From positions 186,001 to 250,000 of the forward strand of contig NZ_SADE01000001.1 in assembly GCF_004005845.1 (NCBI RefSeq): 64,000 bases of DNA, in the 5' to 3' direction. The position numbers and the translations under genes are program-made. Positions 55,749-63,878 of the stretch are shown here, one piece after another. The notes below the pieces were generated by a model. It did not search any database and was not told the origin of the DNA. It worked only from the letters and a program-made list of their open reading frames with translations. How positions within the stretch are numbered: the first letter of the stretch is position 1; every line of letters starts with the position of its first letter. This DNA is from Hwanghaeella grinnelliae. Its GTDB lineage: Bacteria; Pseudomonadota; Alphaproteobacteria; UBA8366; Aestuariispiraceae.

Positions 55749-56225
55749 CTATGGCGCGACAGCCTGCCGCGCAATGGCATAAAAAATGGTGTCCAGTTCG
55801 CGTGCCAATGCGGTCAGTGCGGTGCCGCCGTCGGCATAGGGCGCGAAGACGCTGCTCGGCGTTTTATAGGCAAGGGCGGCCGTGCCGTCGGGTTGTTCCA
55901 TCACATGGATCAGAATCGGGGCCTCCGTGCCGGCAAGCTGGCTGGCTTCGATCATGCGGACAGCGAAGTCGTTTCTATAGATCCCGAAGACGCTATCCCC
56001 CGGAAGATCGACGCCCCGCCGGTTTGCCGCCGCGCTGGCGCTTGCCTTGAACACGCGCAGCATACCGTGATCGGTAATCGCCTTGCCAAGGCGCTCTTCC
56101 AATTCCTTGAACCCATAAGGCGATGTCAGAACCTGAAGCCCATCCGGCGCGGCAAAGGCAACATGCGGGCCGAAGCCAACCCAAAAGGCGATCAACAATC
56201 CTGCCAGACCGTTCCAACGAACCAT
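55749..56225 (-). CDS. secreted DUF302 domain protein
   Basis: 158 residues with a signal peptide (WNGLAGLLIAFWVGFGPHVAFAAP). A DUF302-type domain follows (LTSPYGFKELEERLGKAIT, then KASASAAANRRG and VFGIYRNDFAVRMIEAS, PILIHVMEQPDG). DUF302 is a small alpha/beta domain of unknown role found in many secreted bacterial proteins. AGAGGA lies 8 bases before ATG 56225. It is convergent with the ABC1 kinase gene. Confidence 0.88.
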   Translation of the reverse strand: MVRWNGLAGLLIAFWVGFGPHVAFAAPDGLQVLTSPYGFKELEERLGKAITDHGMLRVFKASASAAANRRGVDLPGDSVFGIYRNDFAVRMIEASQLAGTEAPILIHVMEQPDGTAALAYKTPSSVFAPYADGGTALTALARELDTIFYAIARQAVAP

Positions 56226-56355
56226 TGCTCTATCCTCTCTCACGGCATCACTTTGTGAAGGATAGTAGACGGATTGCCGGCATGGGCGGTTCACTTCCTT
56301 CTCACTTCCCCGTCACTTCGACATAGGAGCGAGAGGTAAGGTTTGCCGTGGAAGA

Positions 56356-57288
56356 CTAGGCGCGGTCGTTGCCGTTTTCGTCGGCGATCGAGAGGATGAC
56401 CTGATTCCGGCCCTGGTTTTTGGCCTGATACAAGGCGGCATCGGCACGGGACATGAAGGATTCTGTGGAATCGCCGCCCCGGCTGTACTGTGTCACCCCC
56501 ATGCTGACCGTGAATTTAACCTCGTTGTCGTGGGATTTCACGTTCAGGCCCGCGATGTTCTGGCGTAGGCGGTCGCAGACAATCTGCGCTTTGTCCATCG
56601 TGGTCTCCGGCATGCAGATCGCGAATTCCTCGCCACCGAGCCTGCCCACGATATCGTGCCGGCGAAGCATCTCAACACAGGCACGTGTTAGCGCGCGCAG
56701 CACGTCGTCGCCAACCGCGTGGCCGTAGGTGTCGTTGATCGACTTGAAATGGTCTGCATCCAGCATCGCGATCGAAAGTGGCTCGTTGAACCGTTGCGCG
56801 CGGGCGACCTCGGTTTCCAGCCGGTCCAGGAAGTGTCGGCGATTGCAGGCCCCGGTCAGGGAGTCGATGGTCGCCATCACATGCAACCGTTCGACCGTTT
56901 TCTGAAGCTCACCTTGGTAGCTGCGCATACGCAGAAGATTACGGCAGCGCGCAACCAATTCCTCTTCATCCACGGGTTTGCGGACGAAGTCGGTGGCGCC
57001 GGCTTCCAGCATGTCGTGCAGCGTCGATTGCTTGTCGTCGATTGTCACCACGACCACGGGAACATGCTGGTTCCGTTCGATGGACTGGAAACGCTTCAGG
57101 AACTCGGACCCGTCGATATCGGGCATGATGTAGTCAAGGACGAGCAAATCTGGTGTTTCGACGGCGGCCCAATTCAATGCTTTGACTGGATCGGTGAAGA
57201 CGACCGTATAAACGAAATCCAATTTCCGCAGCAGGTCTTCGATCAGCAACGCATTCGGCAAGCTATCGTCGACGATAAGAACCTTCAT
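56356..57288 (-). CDS. response regulator diguanylate cyclase (REC-GGDEF)
   Basis: 310 residues. The receiver domain (residues 1-125) starts KVLIVDDSLPNALLIEDLL, with phospho-Asp in LVLDYIMPD and Lys in VRKPVDEEE. The GGDEF domain (about 150-305) has GGEEF. The product-inhibition site RRHD sits exactly five residues before it, so it should be a feedback-controlled c-di-GMP synthase. ATG 57288 has GGGGA upstream. An Hpt protein gene lies 102 bases upstream on the same strand. Confidence 0.93.
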   Translation of the reverse strand: MKVLIVDDSLPNALLIEDLLRKLDFVYTVVFTDPVKALNWAAVETPDLLVLDYIMPDIDGSEFLKRFQSIERNQHVPVVVVTIDDKQSTLHDMLEAGATDFVRKPVDEEELVARCRNLLRMRSYQGELQKTVERLHVMATIDSLTGACNRRHFLDRLETEVARAQRFNEPLSIAMLDADHFKSINDTYGHAVGDDVLRALTRACVEMLRRHDIVGRLGGEEFAICMPETTMDKAQIVCDRLRQNIAGLNVKSHDNEVKFTVSMGVTQYSRGGDSTESFMSRADAALYQAKNQGRNQVILSIADENGNDRA

Positions 57289-57390
57289 AACATCATCCCC
57301 CAGTTTTTCGGCTCTGACATCGCTGGCATATGAACCAGTCGGCAACGCTGCCCCCACATCGTTACCGTATCATACCAGTACGCCGACCCC

Positions 57391-57750
57391 TTATTTGTTG
57401 CCGATCGTTATGATCTCGGCAACGCATGTCTGCAGTCTGCCCAACAGTAGGTCAAGTTCCTCATCTGAAAGGTTTTCTGCCTCTAACGCCTTTGCCGTAT
57501 GCTCCAGGCGAGACAAACCATAATTCCCGGCCAGCCCTTTCAGCGTATGGGCGTCGCGCCGCCGGTCAGGGCCGACAAATTCCAGTATTGAGCTATCCGT
57601 GCCTTCCGGAACCCTGTAGCGTTCCAGGATCTTTTCCACTTCGGGCGGAACCAGGGAAATCAAATCCAGGTATCTTTCCTCGCCGAGTGCCTGAACCAAA
57701 CTTTCCGTCTTTTCCAAGTCCTGTACGGGAAGCGCGTCAAAATTTTGCAT
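57391..57750 (-). CDS. histidine phosphotransfer (Hpt) domain protein
   Basis: A 119-residue single-domain protein. The phosphorylatable His is in AHTLKGLAGNYGL near residue 67 within the usual four-helix bundle, and the C-terminus ends in a Leu-rich helix (DLLLGRLQTCV). It probably relays phosphate between a remote hybrid kinase and a response regulator. The REC-GGDEF protein encoded just downstream is the obvious candidate partner. ATG 57750 fits the domain boundary; the frame runs to 57816 without support. Confidence 0.88.
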   Translation of the reverse strand: MQNFDALPVQDLEKTESLVQALGEERYLDLISLVPPEVEKILERYRVPEGTDSSILEFVGPDRRRDAHTLKGLAGNYGLSRLEHTAKALEAENLSDEELDLLLGRLQTCVAEIITIGNK

Positions 57751-58085
57751 AACAAACTGTTCCAAAAAGAAAATTCTACATAGAAGGCGGATGTTTGCCG
57801 GCCGATTACCAAGCACGGTATTGCGTGGTGCCCGGCTTTAGCAATGACGGTCATCACGCTTTGCGGCAATCGTCAATTCGTTGCGGTCTATTCTTTGGCT
57901 TGCCCAACGTTAGACCTAAGGACAGGCGTACCCGTCTTTTTTTTGCGCCGCGGTGTCATTAGAGTGTTCACGGGGGAGGACGGTCTAGCCCAGTGCGGCC
58001 AATAGCTGATACCTTCCTGTAAAATTTACGTCTGGTAACGGTCGGCGATTCGCGCCTTCCGATCAGCGAGGGGACAAACGCCTTC
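57751..58085. other. intergenic region upstream of the transhydrogenase operon
   Basis: About 335 bases between the divergent hpt and pntAA genes. No coding frame is convincing. The stretch is enriched in short T and C runs (CTTTTTTTTG near 57935), but no hairpin precedes it. Promoters of both genes must lie here; I could not identify a convincing -35/-10 pair. Confidence 0.5.
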
Positions 58086-59474
58086 ATGAAAATCGCAGTT
58101 CTTAAAGAACGGCGGTCTGGGGAGCGGCGGGTAGCTGCATCGCCTGAAACCGTCAAGAAATTCACCGATCTCGGCTGCACCGTGACCGTTGAGAAAGGGG
58201 CCGGTGACGGCGCTGCCCTTTCCGATGCGGTTTTCGAGGAAGCCGGCGCGAAAATAGCAGCCACACCAGAGGCAACCGTAAAGGACGCCGATGTGGTGTT
58301 AAAAGTCCAACGCCCGATGACGGCGGCGGACGGCGAGGATGAGGTCGCGCTCTTCAGCAAAGGCCAGATTCTGTTGTGCCAGATGAATGCCTTGATCGAC
58401 GGCGCGCTCGTACGTGCATGCGCGGACGGGGGCGTACAGGCATTCGCCATGGAACTTGTGCCGCGCATCACGCGCGCCCAGTCGATGGATATTCTGTCGT
58501 CGCAGGCGAATATCGCTGGGTACAAGGCGGTTCTGGACGGGATTGAGCAATATGGCCGCGCCGTGCCGATGATGTCGACGGCGGCCGGACGCGTTACGCC
58601 CGCGAATGTTTTCGTGATGGGGGTCGGCGTTGCAGGACTGCAGGCGATCGCGACCGCCAAACGGCTCGGCGCCGTGGTGTACGCGACGGATGTACGCCCC
58701 GACACGAAGGAACAGGTCGAAAGTTTGGGCGGGAAGTTTGTCGCGGTTGAAAATGACGAATTTCTTCAGGCCCAAACCTCGGGCGGTTACGCCAAGGAAA
58801 TGTCCGACGACTACAAGCGCCAGCAGGCCGAACTCGTCGCCAAGACGCTCCCGAAAATTGATATCGTGGTCACAACGGCCCTGATCCCGGGGCGTCCGGC
58901 GCCGGTTCTGGTTACCGAAGACCATGTGAAAAGCATGAAGCCGGGGTCGGTCATCGTCGATCTGGCGGCCGAAGCGGGCGGCAATTGTCCGCTGACCGAA
59001 TTGGGCAAGGTTGTCGTCAAACACGGCGTTACCCTGGTCGGGCACGGCAATTGGCCGAGCCGCGTGCCGGAGACAACCAGCCTGCTTTTCGCGAAAAACC
59101 TGCTGAACTTCCTGACACCCTTGATCGACAAGGAAACCGGCAAGCTCGCGATCAATTACGAGGACGATATCATCAAGGGGTCCCTCGTCACGCGGGACGG
59201 CAAGATCGTTGAGGAACGGGCAAAGGCCAACGCCGAAAAGTCCGGCGGAGACGCTCCAGCGAAAACGACTGCGAAGAAAGCCGCAAAGAAGAGTGCGGCT
59301 AAGAAATCATCCGCCAAAAAATCATCTGGCAAAAAATCTTCGGCAAAGAAATCAGCCGCTAAGAAGGCGGATGCCACCAAACAGGCAGCACCGACTGATA
59401 CGCCGGACGGGGATGACCCGAAACCGGATGCAACATCGACGGAAACACCCACTGATTCCGGGGAGGAGAAGTAG
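58086..59474 (+). CDS. pntAA: NAD(P) transhydrogenase subunit alpha part 1, with histone-like C-terminal tail
   Basis: 462 residues. Residues 1-385 are the soluble NAD(H)-binding domain I: KERRSGERRVAASPETV, RITRAQSMDILSSQ, and GxGxxG-like VMGVGVAGLQAIATAKR. Rhodospirillum rubrum PntAA ends near there. Here a tail follows: residues 397-430 are KKAA plus six KK-[SA]-[SAD]-[AG] pentapeptides, and residues 431-462 are acidic and Pro/Thr-rich. pntAB starts 4 bases after the stop, so the tail is the true end of the subunit and not a read-through fusion. The enzyme couples hydride transfer between NADH and NADP+ to proton flow. Confidence 0.95.
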   Translation: MKIAVLKERRSGERRVAASPETVKKFTDLGCTVTVEKGAGDGAALSDAVFEEAGAKIAATPEATVKDADVVLKVQRPMTAADGEDEVALFSKGQILLCQMNALIDGALVRACADGGVQAFAMELVPRITRAQSMDILSSQANIAGYKAVLDGIEQYGRAVPMMSTAAGRVTPANVFVMGVGVAGLQAIATAKRLGAVVYATDVRPDTKEQVESLGGKFVAVENDEFLQAQTSGGYAKEMSDDYKRQQAELVAKTLPKIDIVVTTALIPGRPAPVLVTEDHVKSMKPGSVIVDLAAEAGGNCPLTELGKVVVKHGVTLVGHGNWPSRVPETTSLLFAKNLLNFLTPLIDKETGKLAINYEDDIIKGSLVTRDGKIVEERAKANAEKSGGDAPAKTTAKKAAKKSAAKKSSAKKSSGKKSSAKKSAAKKADATKQAAPTDTPDGDDPKPDATSTETPTDSGEEK

Positions 59475-59477
59475 GCG

Positions 59478-59906
59478 ATGGATAAGCAACAACTTCTCGA
59501 CAAGATTTCAGAGCTTTCGAGCAAGGCGGAAGGACTGGCGGCACAAGCGGATGCCCTTGCCGTCCAGGCGGCGCAAATGACTGGAACCGGCGCGGGTGAA
59601 GTGGTCGCCACCACGGGATCGCCTTTCCTGTTTCTGTTTACCGCATTCGTACTCGCCTGTTTCGTCGGCTACTACGTGGTTTGGAGTGTGACACCAGCTC
59701 TGCATTCGCCGCTGATGGGCGTCACCAACGCAATTTCCAGCGTGATCATCGTCGGCGCCCTGATTGCGGCGGGCCCGATGGACATGAATATCAGCAAGAT
59801 ATTTGGGTTCCTCGCGGTGATGCTGGCCAGCGTAAATATCTTCGGTGGCTTTGTGGTGACGAACCGCATGCTTGCCATGTTCAAGAAAAAAGAACGCAAG
59901 GGCTGA
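59478..59906 (+). CDS. pntAB: NAD(P) transhydrogenase subunit alpha part 2
   Basis: 142 residues. It has a short coiled hydrophilic start (KQQLLDKISELSSKAEGLAA) and three or four membrane helices (FLFLFTAFVLACFVGYYVVW, ISSVIIVGALIAAGPMDM, IFGFLAVMLASVNIFGGFVV). It makes part of membrane domain II of the proton-pumping transhydrogenase. Start ATG 59478 lies 3 bases after the pntAA stop; GGGGAGGAG at the end of pntAA serves as its ribosome binding site. Confidence 0.95.
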   Translation: MDKQQLLDKISELSSKAEGLAAQADALAVQAAQMTGTGAGEVVATTGSPFLFLFTAFVLACFVGYYVVWSVTPALHSPLMGVTNAISSVIIVGALIAAGPMDMNISKIFGFLAVMLASVNIFGGFVVTNRMLAMFKKKERKG

Positions 59907-59941
59907 CCGGCCCGGCATCTGGATCAAGGAGGAATTGAAAG

Positions 59942-61333
59942 ATGGCCAATTTAGCCGGTTACGCCTACCTGGTGGCGGCAATTTGTTTCATCATGGCTCT
60001 ACGGGGCCTGTCGTCGCCCGAAACCGCGCGCAAGGGTAATCTGTACGGCATCATCGGTATGTTGATCGCGGTGATAACCACGATCGCCATGCCGAGTGTA
60101 TTGAGCTACGGACTGATCATCTCCGGCATATTGATCGGGGGGGCAATCGGAACCGTGATCGCTTTGAAAATCCAGATGACGGCTTTGCCGCAGCTGGTGG
60201 CGGCGTTCCACAGCCTGGTCGGTCTTGCGGCGGTGTTTGTTGCCGCGGCGGCCTATTACACACCGGAAGCCTACGGAATCGGTTCGCCGGGCAAGATCGG
60301 GGTCGGAAGCCTGATTGAAATGTCTCTCGGTACGGCGATTGGGGCGGTGACCTTCACCGGTTCCCTTATCGCCTTCGGCAAACTGCAGGCGATCTTCCGG
60401 TCCGCACCGGTGATGTTCAAAGGCCAACATGCTCTGAACGCGCTTTTGGGCTTGTTGCTGATTGCGTTCGTCGTCTGGTTCTGCACCACGCAGGAACCGG
60501 TCGCATTCTGGGCGATCGTGGTGTTGTCGTTGGTGATCGGCGTGTTGTTGATCATTCCGATCGGCGGTGCCGACATGCCCGTCGTCGTTTCCATGTTGAA
60601 CAGTTATTCCGGTTGGGCGGCTTGCGGCATCGGGTTCACACTGGCGAATACGGCCTTGATCGTAACCGGCGCGCTCGTCGGGTCTTCCGGCGCGATCCTG
60701 TCCTATATCATGTGCAAGGGCATGAACCGGTCGATCATCAACGTGATCCTGGGCGGCTTCGGCGCGGAAGGCGGCGCGGCGGCGGCTGCCGGTGGCGATG
60801 ACGACCGCCCGGTCACTTCAGGGTCGCCCGAGGATGCGGCGTATTTCATGAAGAACGCCGAAAGCGTGATCATCGTGCCGGGGTACGGCATGGCGGTCGC
60901 ACAAGCGCAGCACGCACTGCGTGAAATGGCCGATCAGTTGAAGGAAGCCGGCGTCACGGTACGGTACGCCATCCATCCGGTGGCGGGACGTATGCCGGGG
61001 CATATGAACGTGCTGCTGGCGGAAGCGAACGTGCCCTATGACGATGTCATGGAATTGGAAGAGATCAACCGCGATTTCTCTTCGACTGACGTCGCCTTCG
61101 TCATAGGGGCGAACGATATTACCAACCCGGCGGCAAAGACGGACGAGACCAGCCCGATTTATGGCATGCCGATCCTTGATGTTGAAGAGGCGGGCACCGT
61201 ATATTTCATCAAGCGTTCGATGGCGACGGGCTATGCCGGGGTGCAAAACGAGCTGTTCTTCAAGGACAACACGGTGATGCTGTTCGGCGATGCCAAGGAC
61301 GTTTGCGAAAAGATCGTCGGCGCAATGGATTGA
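59942..61333 (+). CDS. pntB: NAD(P) transhydrogenase subunit beta
   Basis: 463 residues. The N-terminal part holds the membrane helices of domain II (AGYAYLVAAICFIMALRGLS through GAILSYIMCKGMNRSIINV). The C-terminal domain III binds NADP(H): VIIVPGYGMAVAQAQHAL, then YAIHPVAGRMPGHMNVLLAE and VIGANDITNPAA. Length matches R. rubrum PntB. It lies 36 bases after pntAB behind AGGAGG. A strong terminator follows. Confidence 0.96.
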   Translation: MANLAGYAYLVAAICFIMALRGLSSPETARKGNLYGIIGMLIAVITTIAMPSVLSYGLIISGILIGGAIGTVIALKIQMTALPQLVAAFHSLVGLAAVFVAAAAYYTPEAYGIGSPGKIGVGSLIEMSLGTAIGAVTFTGSLIAFGKLQAIFRSAPVMFKGQHALNALLGLLLIAFVVWFCTTQEPVAFWAIVVLSLVIGVLLIIPIGGADMPVVVSMLNSYSGWAACGIGFTLANTALIVTGALVGSSGAILSYIMCKGMNRSIINVILGGFGAEGGAAAAAGGDDDRPVTSGSPEDAAYFMKNAESVIIVPGYGMAVAQAQHALREMADQLKEAGVTVRYAIHPVAGRMPGHMNVLLAEANVPYDDVMELEEINRDFSSTDVAFVIGANDITNPAAKTDETSPIYGMPILDVEEAGTVYFIKRSMATGYAGVQNELFFKDNTVMLFGDAKDVCEKIVGAMD

Positions 61334-61359
61334 CCGGCCTACGGGTAATTCAAGGAATG

Positions 61360-61386
61360 AAAGGGCCCGGCTTTGCCGGGCCCTTT
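61360..61386 (+). terminator. terminator after pntB
   Basis: AAAGGGCCCGGC-TTT-GCCGGGCCCTTT, a perfect 12-bp stem with a 3-base loop, starting 27 bases after the pntB stop. The trailing T-run is short (CCCTTTctgttg), so it may depend partly on stem strength. It ends the pnt operon before the DUF1538 operon. Confidence 0.82.
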
Positions 61387-61519
61387 CTGTTGGGACTGGG
61401 GTTTTGAACCCTTGTGCGGTTGCGGCGCAGCATGCCACAAACAAGGGGTGACGGCCTGCGGACGCGTGGTGGAAGGCTCGGCCGGCACGGCACGGTCTGG
61501 GATGGATACGGGATAGGGA

Positions 61520-62266
61520 ATGCGCTCTCAGCTTCTCGGATTGGCGCGGCTCATGCTCGCATCCTTCAGGGATTTAGCGCCGATCATCCTCGTGATTTTC
61601 GTTTTTCAGGTCTTCGTCCTGCAGCAACCGTTTCCCAATCTCGGTGAAGTCATTCCGGGCCTGATCCTCGTCGTCGTCGGCCTCACTTTTTTCGTCCAGG
61701 GACTTGAGCTTGGCCTTTTCCCGTTGGGAGAGGATATGGCCCAGGCCTTCGCGAAGAAGGGGAATCTGTGGGCCCTTCTGTCCTTTGCCTTTTGTCTGGG
61801 GTTTGGCACCACGGCGGCCGAGCCGGCCCTGATCGCGGTCGCCAAGGAAGCTGCCGAGGCCGCCGCGGAAGGTGGCGTTCTTGCCCGGGAAGCTGAGGCA
61901 ATGCGCAATTACGCCATGGGATTGCGCATCACGGTGGCCCTTTCGGTCGGCGCGGCGCTTGTCCTGGGCGTGATCCGCATCCTGAAGGGCTGGCCGTTGC
62001 CTTATATCATCGTCGGCGGTTACATCCTCGTCGCATTCATGACGGTTTTCGCGCCGGACGAGATCATCGGGGTGGCCTATGATTCCGGGGGTGTGACGAC
62101 GTCGACCATCACGGTTCCCCTGGTCACGGCCCTGGGGGTCGGCTTGGCAACAGTTATCCGTGGGCGAAATCCGATGATCGACGGGTTCGGTTTGATCGCC
62201 ATGGCGAGCTTGTCGCCGATGATCTTCGTCATGGTCTATGGGATCGTGCTGGGGTGGATCGGATGA
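61520..62266 (+). CDS. DUF1538 family membrane protein, first copy
   Basis: 248 residues, strongly hydrophobic with several membrane helices ([55 protein letters not shown]). Family signatures are [13 protein letters not shown] and [18 protein letters not shown]1538 proteins are thought to be permeases of unknown substrate. The same signatures recur in the next gene, so the two look like halves of a duplicated, originally tandem protein. It shares the ATGA junction (62263-62266) with the next gene. Confidence 0.87.
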   Translation: MRSQLLGLARLMLASFRDLAPIILVIFVFQVFVLQQPFPNLGEVIPGLILVVVGLTFFVQGLELGLFPLGEDMAQAFAKKGNLWALLSFAFCLGFGTTAAEPALIAVAKEAAEAAAEGGVLAREAEAMRNYAMGLRITVALSVGAALVLGVIRILKGWPLPYIIVGGYILVAFMTVFAPDEIIGVAYDSGGVTTSTITVPLVTALGVGLATVIRGRNPMIDGFGLIAMASLSPMIFVMVYGIVLGWIG

Positions 62267-63075
62267 CGTTGCTGGTCGCCTTGTTCGAATCCCTCGGCCG
62301 GACGATGTTCGACATTCTCCCGATCGCAGCGGTCCTGCTGGGATTTCAGCTTTTCGTCATCCGTGAGAAACCGAAACGGATCGGGCGGGTTCTCGGCGGC
62401 TTTGCTTATGTCCTCGTTGGCCTGTCCCTGTTTCTTGTCGGGCTGGAACAAGCGTTGTTTCCTGTTGGGGAGGCGATGGCGCTACAACTGACGCATCCGG
62501 ATTTTGTTGGCTCCGTTGCTGGCGCCGGCGCGGACTGGACGCTGTATTTCTGGGTTTATGCCTTTGCCGCGGCGATCGGGTTTTCGACCACCATCGCTGA
62601 ACCGTCGCTGATCGCGGTGGCCATCAAGGCCCAGGAGATGTCTGCCGGTGGTTTGCCGGCCACGCGGCTCAGGATCGCCGTGGCGGTCGGGGTCGGGATC
62701 GGGGTTGCGCTGGGCGCCTTCCGCATCGTCACCGGCGATCCGCTCTACATCTATATCGTGGCCGGTTATGCCATCGTGGTCCTGCAGACGATCTTCGTGG
62801 CGCGTGGCCGGACCAAGTGGATCGTGCCGCTTGCTTATGATTCAGGTGGGGTCACGACATCGACGGTGACTGTGCCGGTGGTAACGGCGCTGGGGCTGGG
62901 ATTGGCGACGACAATTCCCGGACGCAGCCCGATATTGGACGGTTTCGGCCTGATCGCCTTTGCCAGTTTGTTTCCGATGATAACGGTCATGGGGTTCGTA
63001 CAGATGGACGTTGCCATCACGGCCTGGCGCGCCAAACGCGAGGTATCCGGAGTTCAAGAAGGAGTGAGCAGATGA
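62263..63075 (+). CDS. DUF1538 family membrane protein, second copy
   Basis: 270 residues starting within the ATGA overlap with the first copy (an earlier in-frame GTG at 62254 is possible). It carries the same signatures, [14 protein letters not shown] and [15 protein letters not shown], as its neighbour, with [20 protein letters not shown] near the end. Several membrane helices are visible ([27 protein letters not shown]). It presumably forms one transporter with the first copy. Its stop again overlaps the next start (ATGA at 63072-63075). Confidence 0.87.
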   Translation: MTLLVALFESLGRTMFDILPIAAVLLGFQLFVIREKPKRIGRVLGGFAYVLVGLSLFLVGLEQALFPVGEAMALQLTHPDFVGSVAGAGADWTLYFWVYAFAAAIGFSTTIAEPSLIAVAIKAQEMSAGGLPATRLRIAVAVGVGIGVALGAFRIVTGDPLYIYIVAGYAIVVLQTIFVARGRTKWIVPLAYDSGGVTTSTVTVPVVTALGLGLATTIPGRSPILDGFGLIAFASLFPMITVMGFVQMDVAITAWRAKREVSGVQEGVSR

Positions 63076-63422
63076 AAATGAAGCTGCTGATAGCGATCGT
63101 CGATAACGAGGTTACCGATGACATCATCGATGCGGCGCGTGAAGCGGGAGCGACCGGCGCCACCGTCATAAACAACGCGCATGGGGAGGGATTGAAGGTG
63201 GAGAAGACCTTCTTCGGCCTGGACCTTAGCGGCCAAAGGGACATCGTCCTATTCCTGGTGGTTGCCGAGCGCGCGCGCCGGATTCTGGAAGCGATCGAAA
63301 AGGGCGGAAAGCTGCAGGAAGACCGCAACATGGGGCTTGCCTTGCAGGTCGATATAGAGGATGCCGTCGGCCTGCGGGGGCAGTTGAACGCCATGCTGGA
63401 CGAGATCAAGGACGAGGTTTGA
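63072..63422 (+). CDS. PII-like signalling protein
   Basis: 116 residues with the PII ferredoxin-like fold pattern: KLLIAIVDNEVTDDIIDAAREAGATGATV, then RDIVLFLVVAERARRILEAIE. The canonical T-loop with YRGAEY and its uridylylation Tyr is absent; instead there is AHGEGLKVEKTFFGLD. It is therefore a PII-like protein rather than GlnB/GlnK, and nucleotide (ADP/ATP/AMP) sensing is likely. Translational coupling to the DUF1538 gene suggests it gates that transporter. Confidence 0.85.
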   Translation: MKMKLLIAIVDNEVTDDIIDAAREAGATGATVINNAHGEGLKVEKTFFGLDLSGQRDIVLFLVVAERARRILEAIEKGGKLQEDRNMGLALQVDIEDAVGLRGQLNAMLDEIKDEV

Positions 63423-63458
63423 CGGAGCCTGCGGGCCCTGTTTCGTTGGGAGGATGGG

Positions 63459-63857
63459 ATGAGCGAAAAAGAATATACCAGCGTCGCCGACGTTATGGTG
63501 CGGCAGTTGCACATCATCGACCGGATGGCCCCGGTCCAGCACGCAATCGACGTTATGCGGGAGTCAAACGTGACATCCCTGGTCGTCGACCGCCGTGATC
63601 TGGCCGACGAATTCGGTCTGATCGTGATAGACGACATCGCGCGTGAGGTGATTTCCGAAGGGCGTTCCACGCTGCGGACATCTGTCTATGAAATCATGGT
63701 GAAACCGGTCCTGACGCTGCCCGCCGACATGAACGTCAAATACGCGGTTCGGCTGCTGGTCCGCGTCGGCATGGACCGCGCCTTGGTCGTCGATTCAGAA
63801 CGTCATCCGCTCGGCATGGCCACATTGCGCGATATCGTTTACCGGCAGCAGGAATAG
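63459..63857 (+). CDS. CBS domain pair protein
   Basis: 132 residues made of two CBS motifs: VADVMVRQLHIIDRMAPVQ with SNVTSLVVDRRD, and VYEIMVKPVLTLPADMNVK with MDRALVVDSERHPLGMATL. Such Bateman modules bind AMP/ADP/ATP or similar. No output domain is attached, so it is probably a soluble regulator of the DUF1538 proteins acting in parallel with the PII-like protein. GGGAGGATGGG gives the ribosome binding site. It follows the PII-like gene by 36 bases. Confidence 0.88.
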   Translation: MSEKEYTSVADVMVRQLHIIDRMAPVQHAIDVMRESNVTSLVVDRRDLADEFGLIVIDDIAREVISEGRSTLRTSVYEIMVKPVLTLPADMNVKYAVRLLVRVGMDRALVVDSERHPLGMATLRDIVYRQQE

Positions 63858-63878
63858 TGTGGCTCTACAGAGCGGCCC

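Noticed and set aside
59260-59474. PntAA tail as a fusion or frameshift artefact
   Set aside because: The frame stays open and pntAB begins 4 bases after the stop with a ribosome binding site inside the tail's final codons, so the tail is the natural end of the gene.
61387-61440. tRNA-like fragment (GGGTTCAAAACCCC on the minus strand)
   Set aside because: It resembles a T-arm, but no matching acceptor, anticodon or D arms can be built around it.
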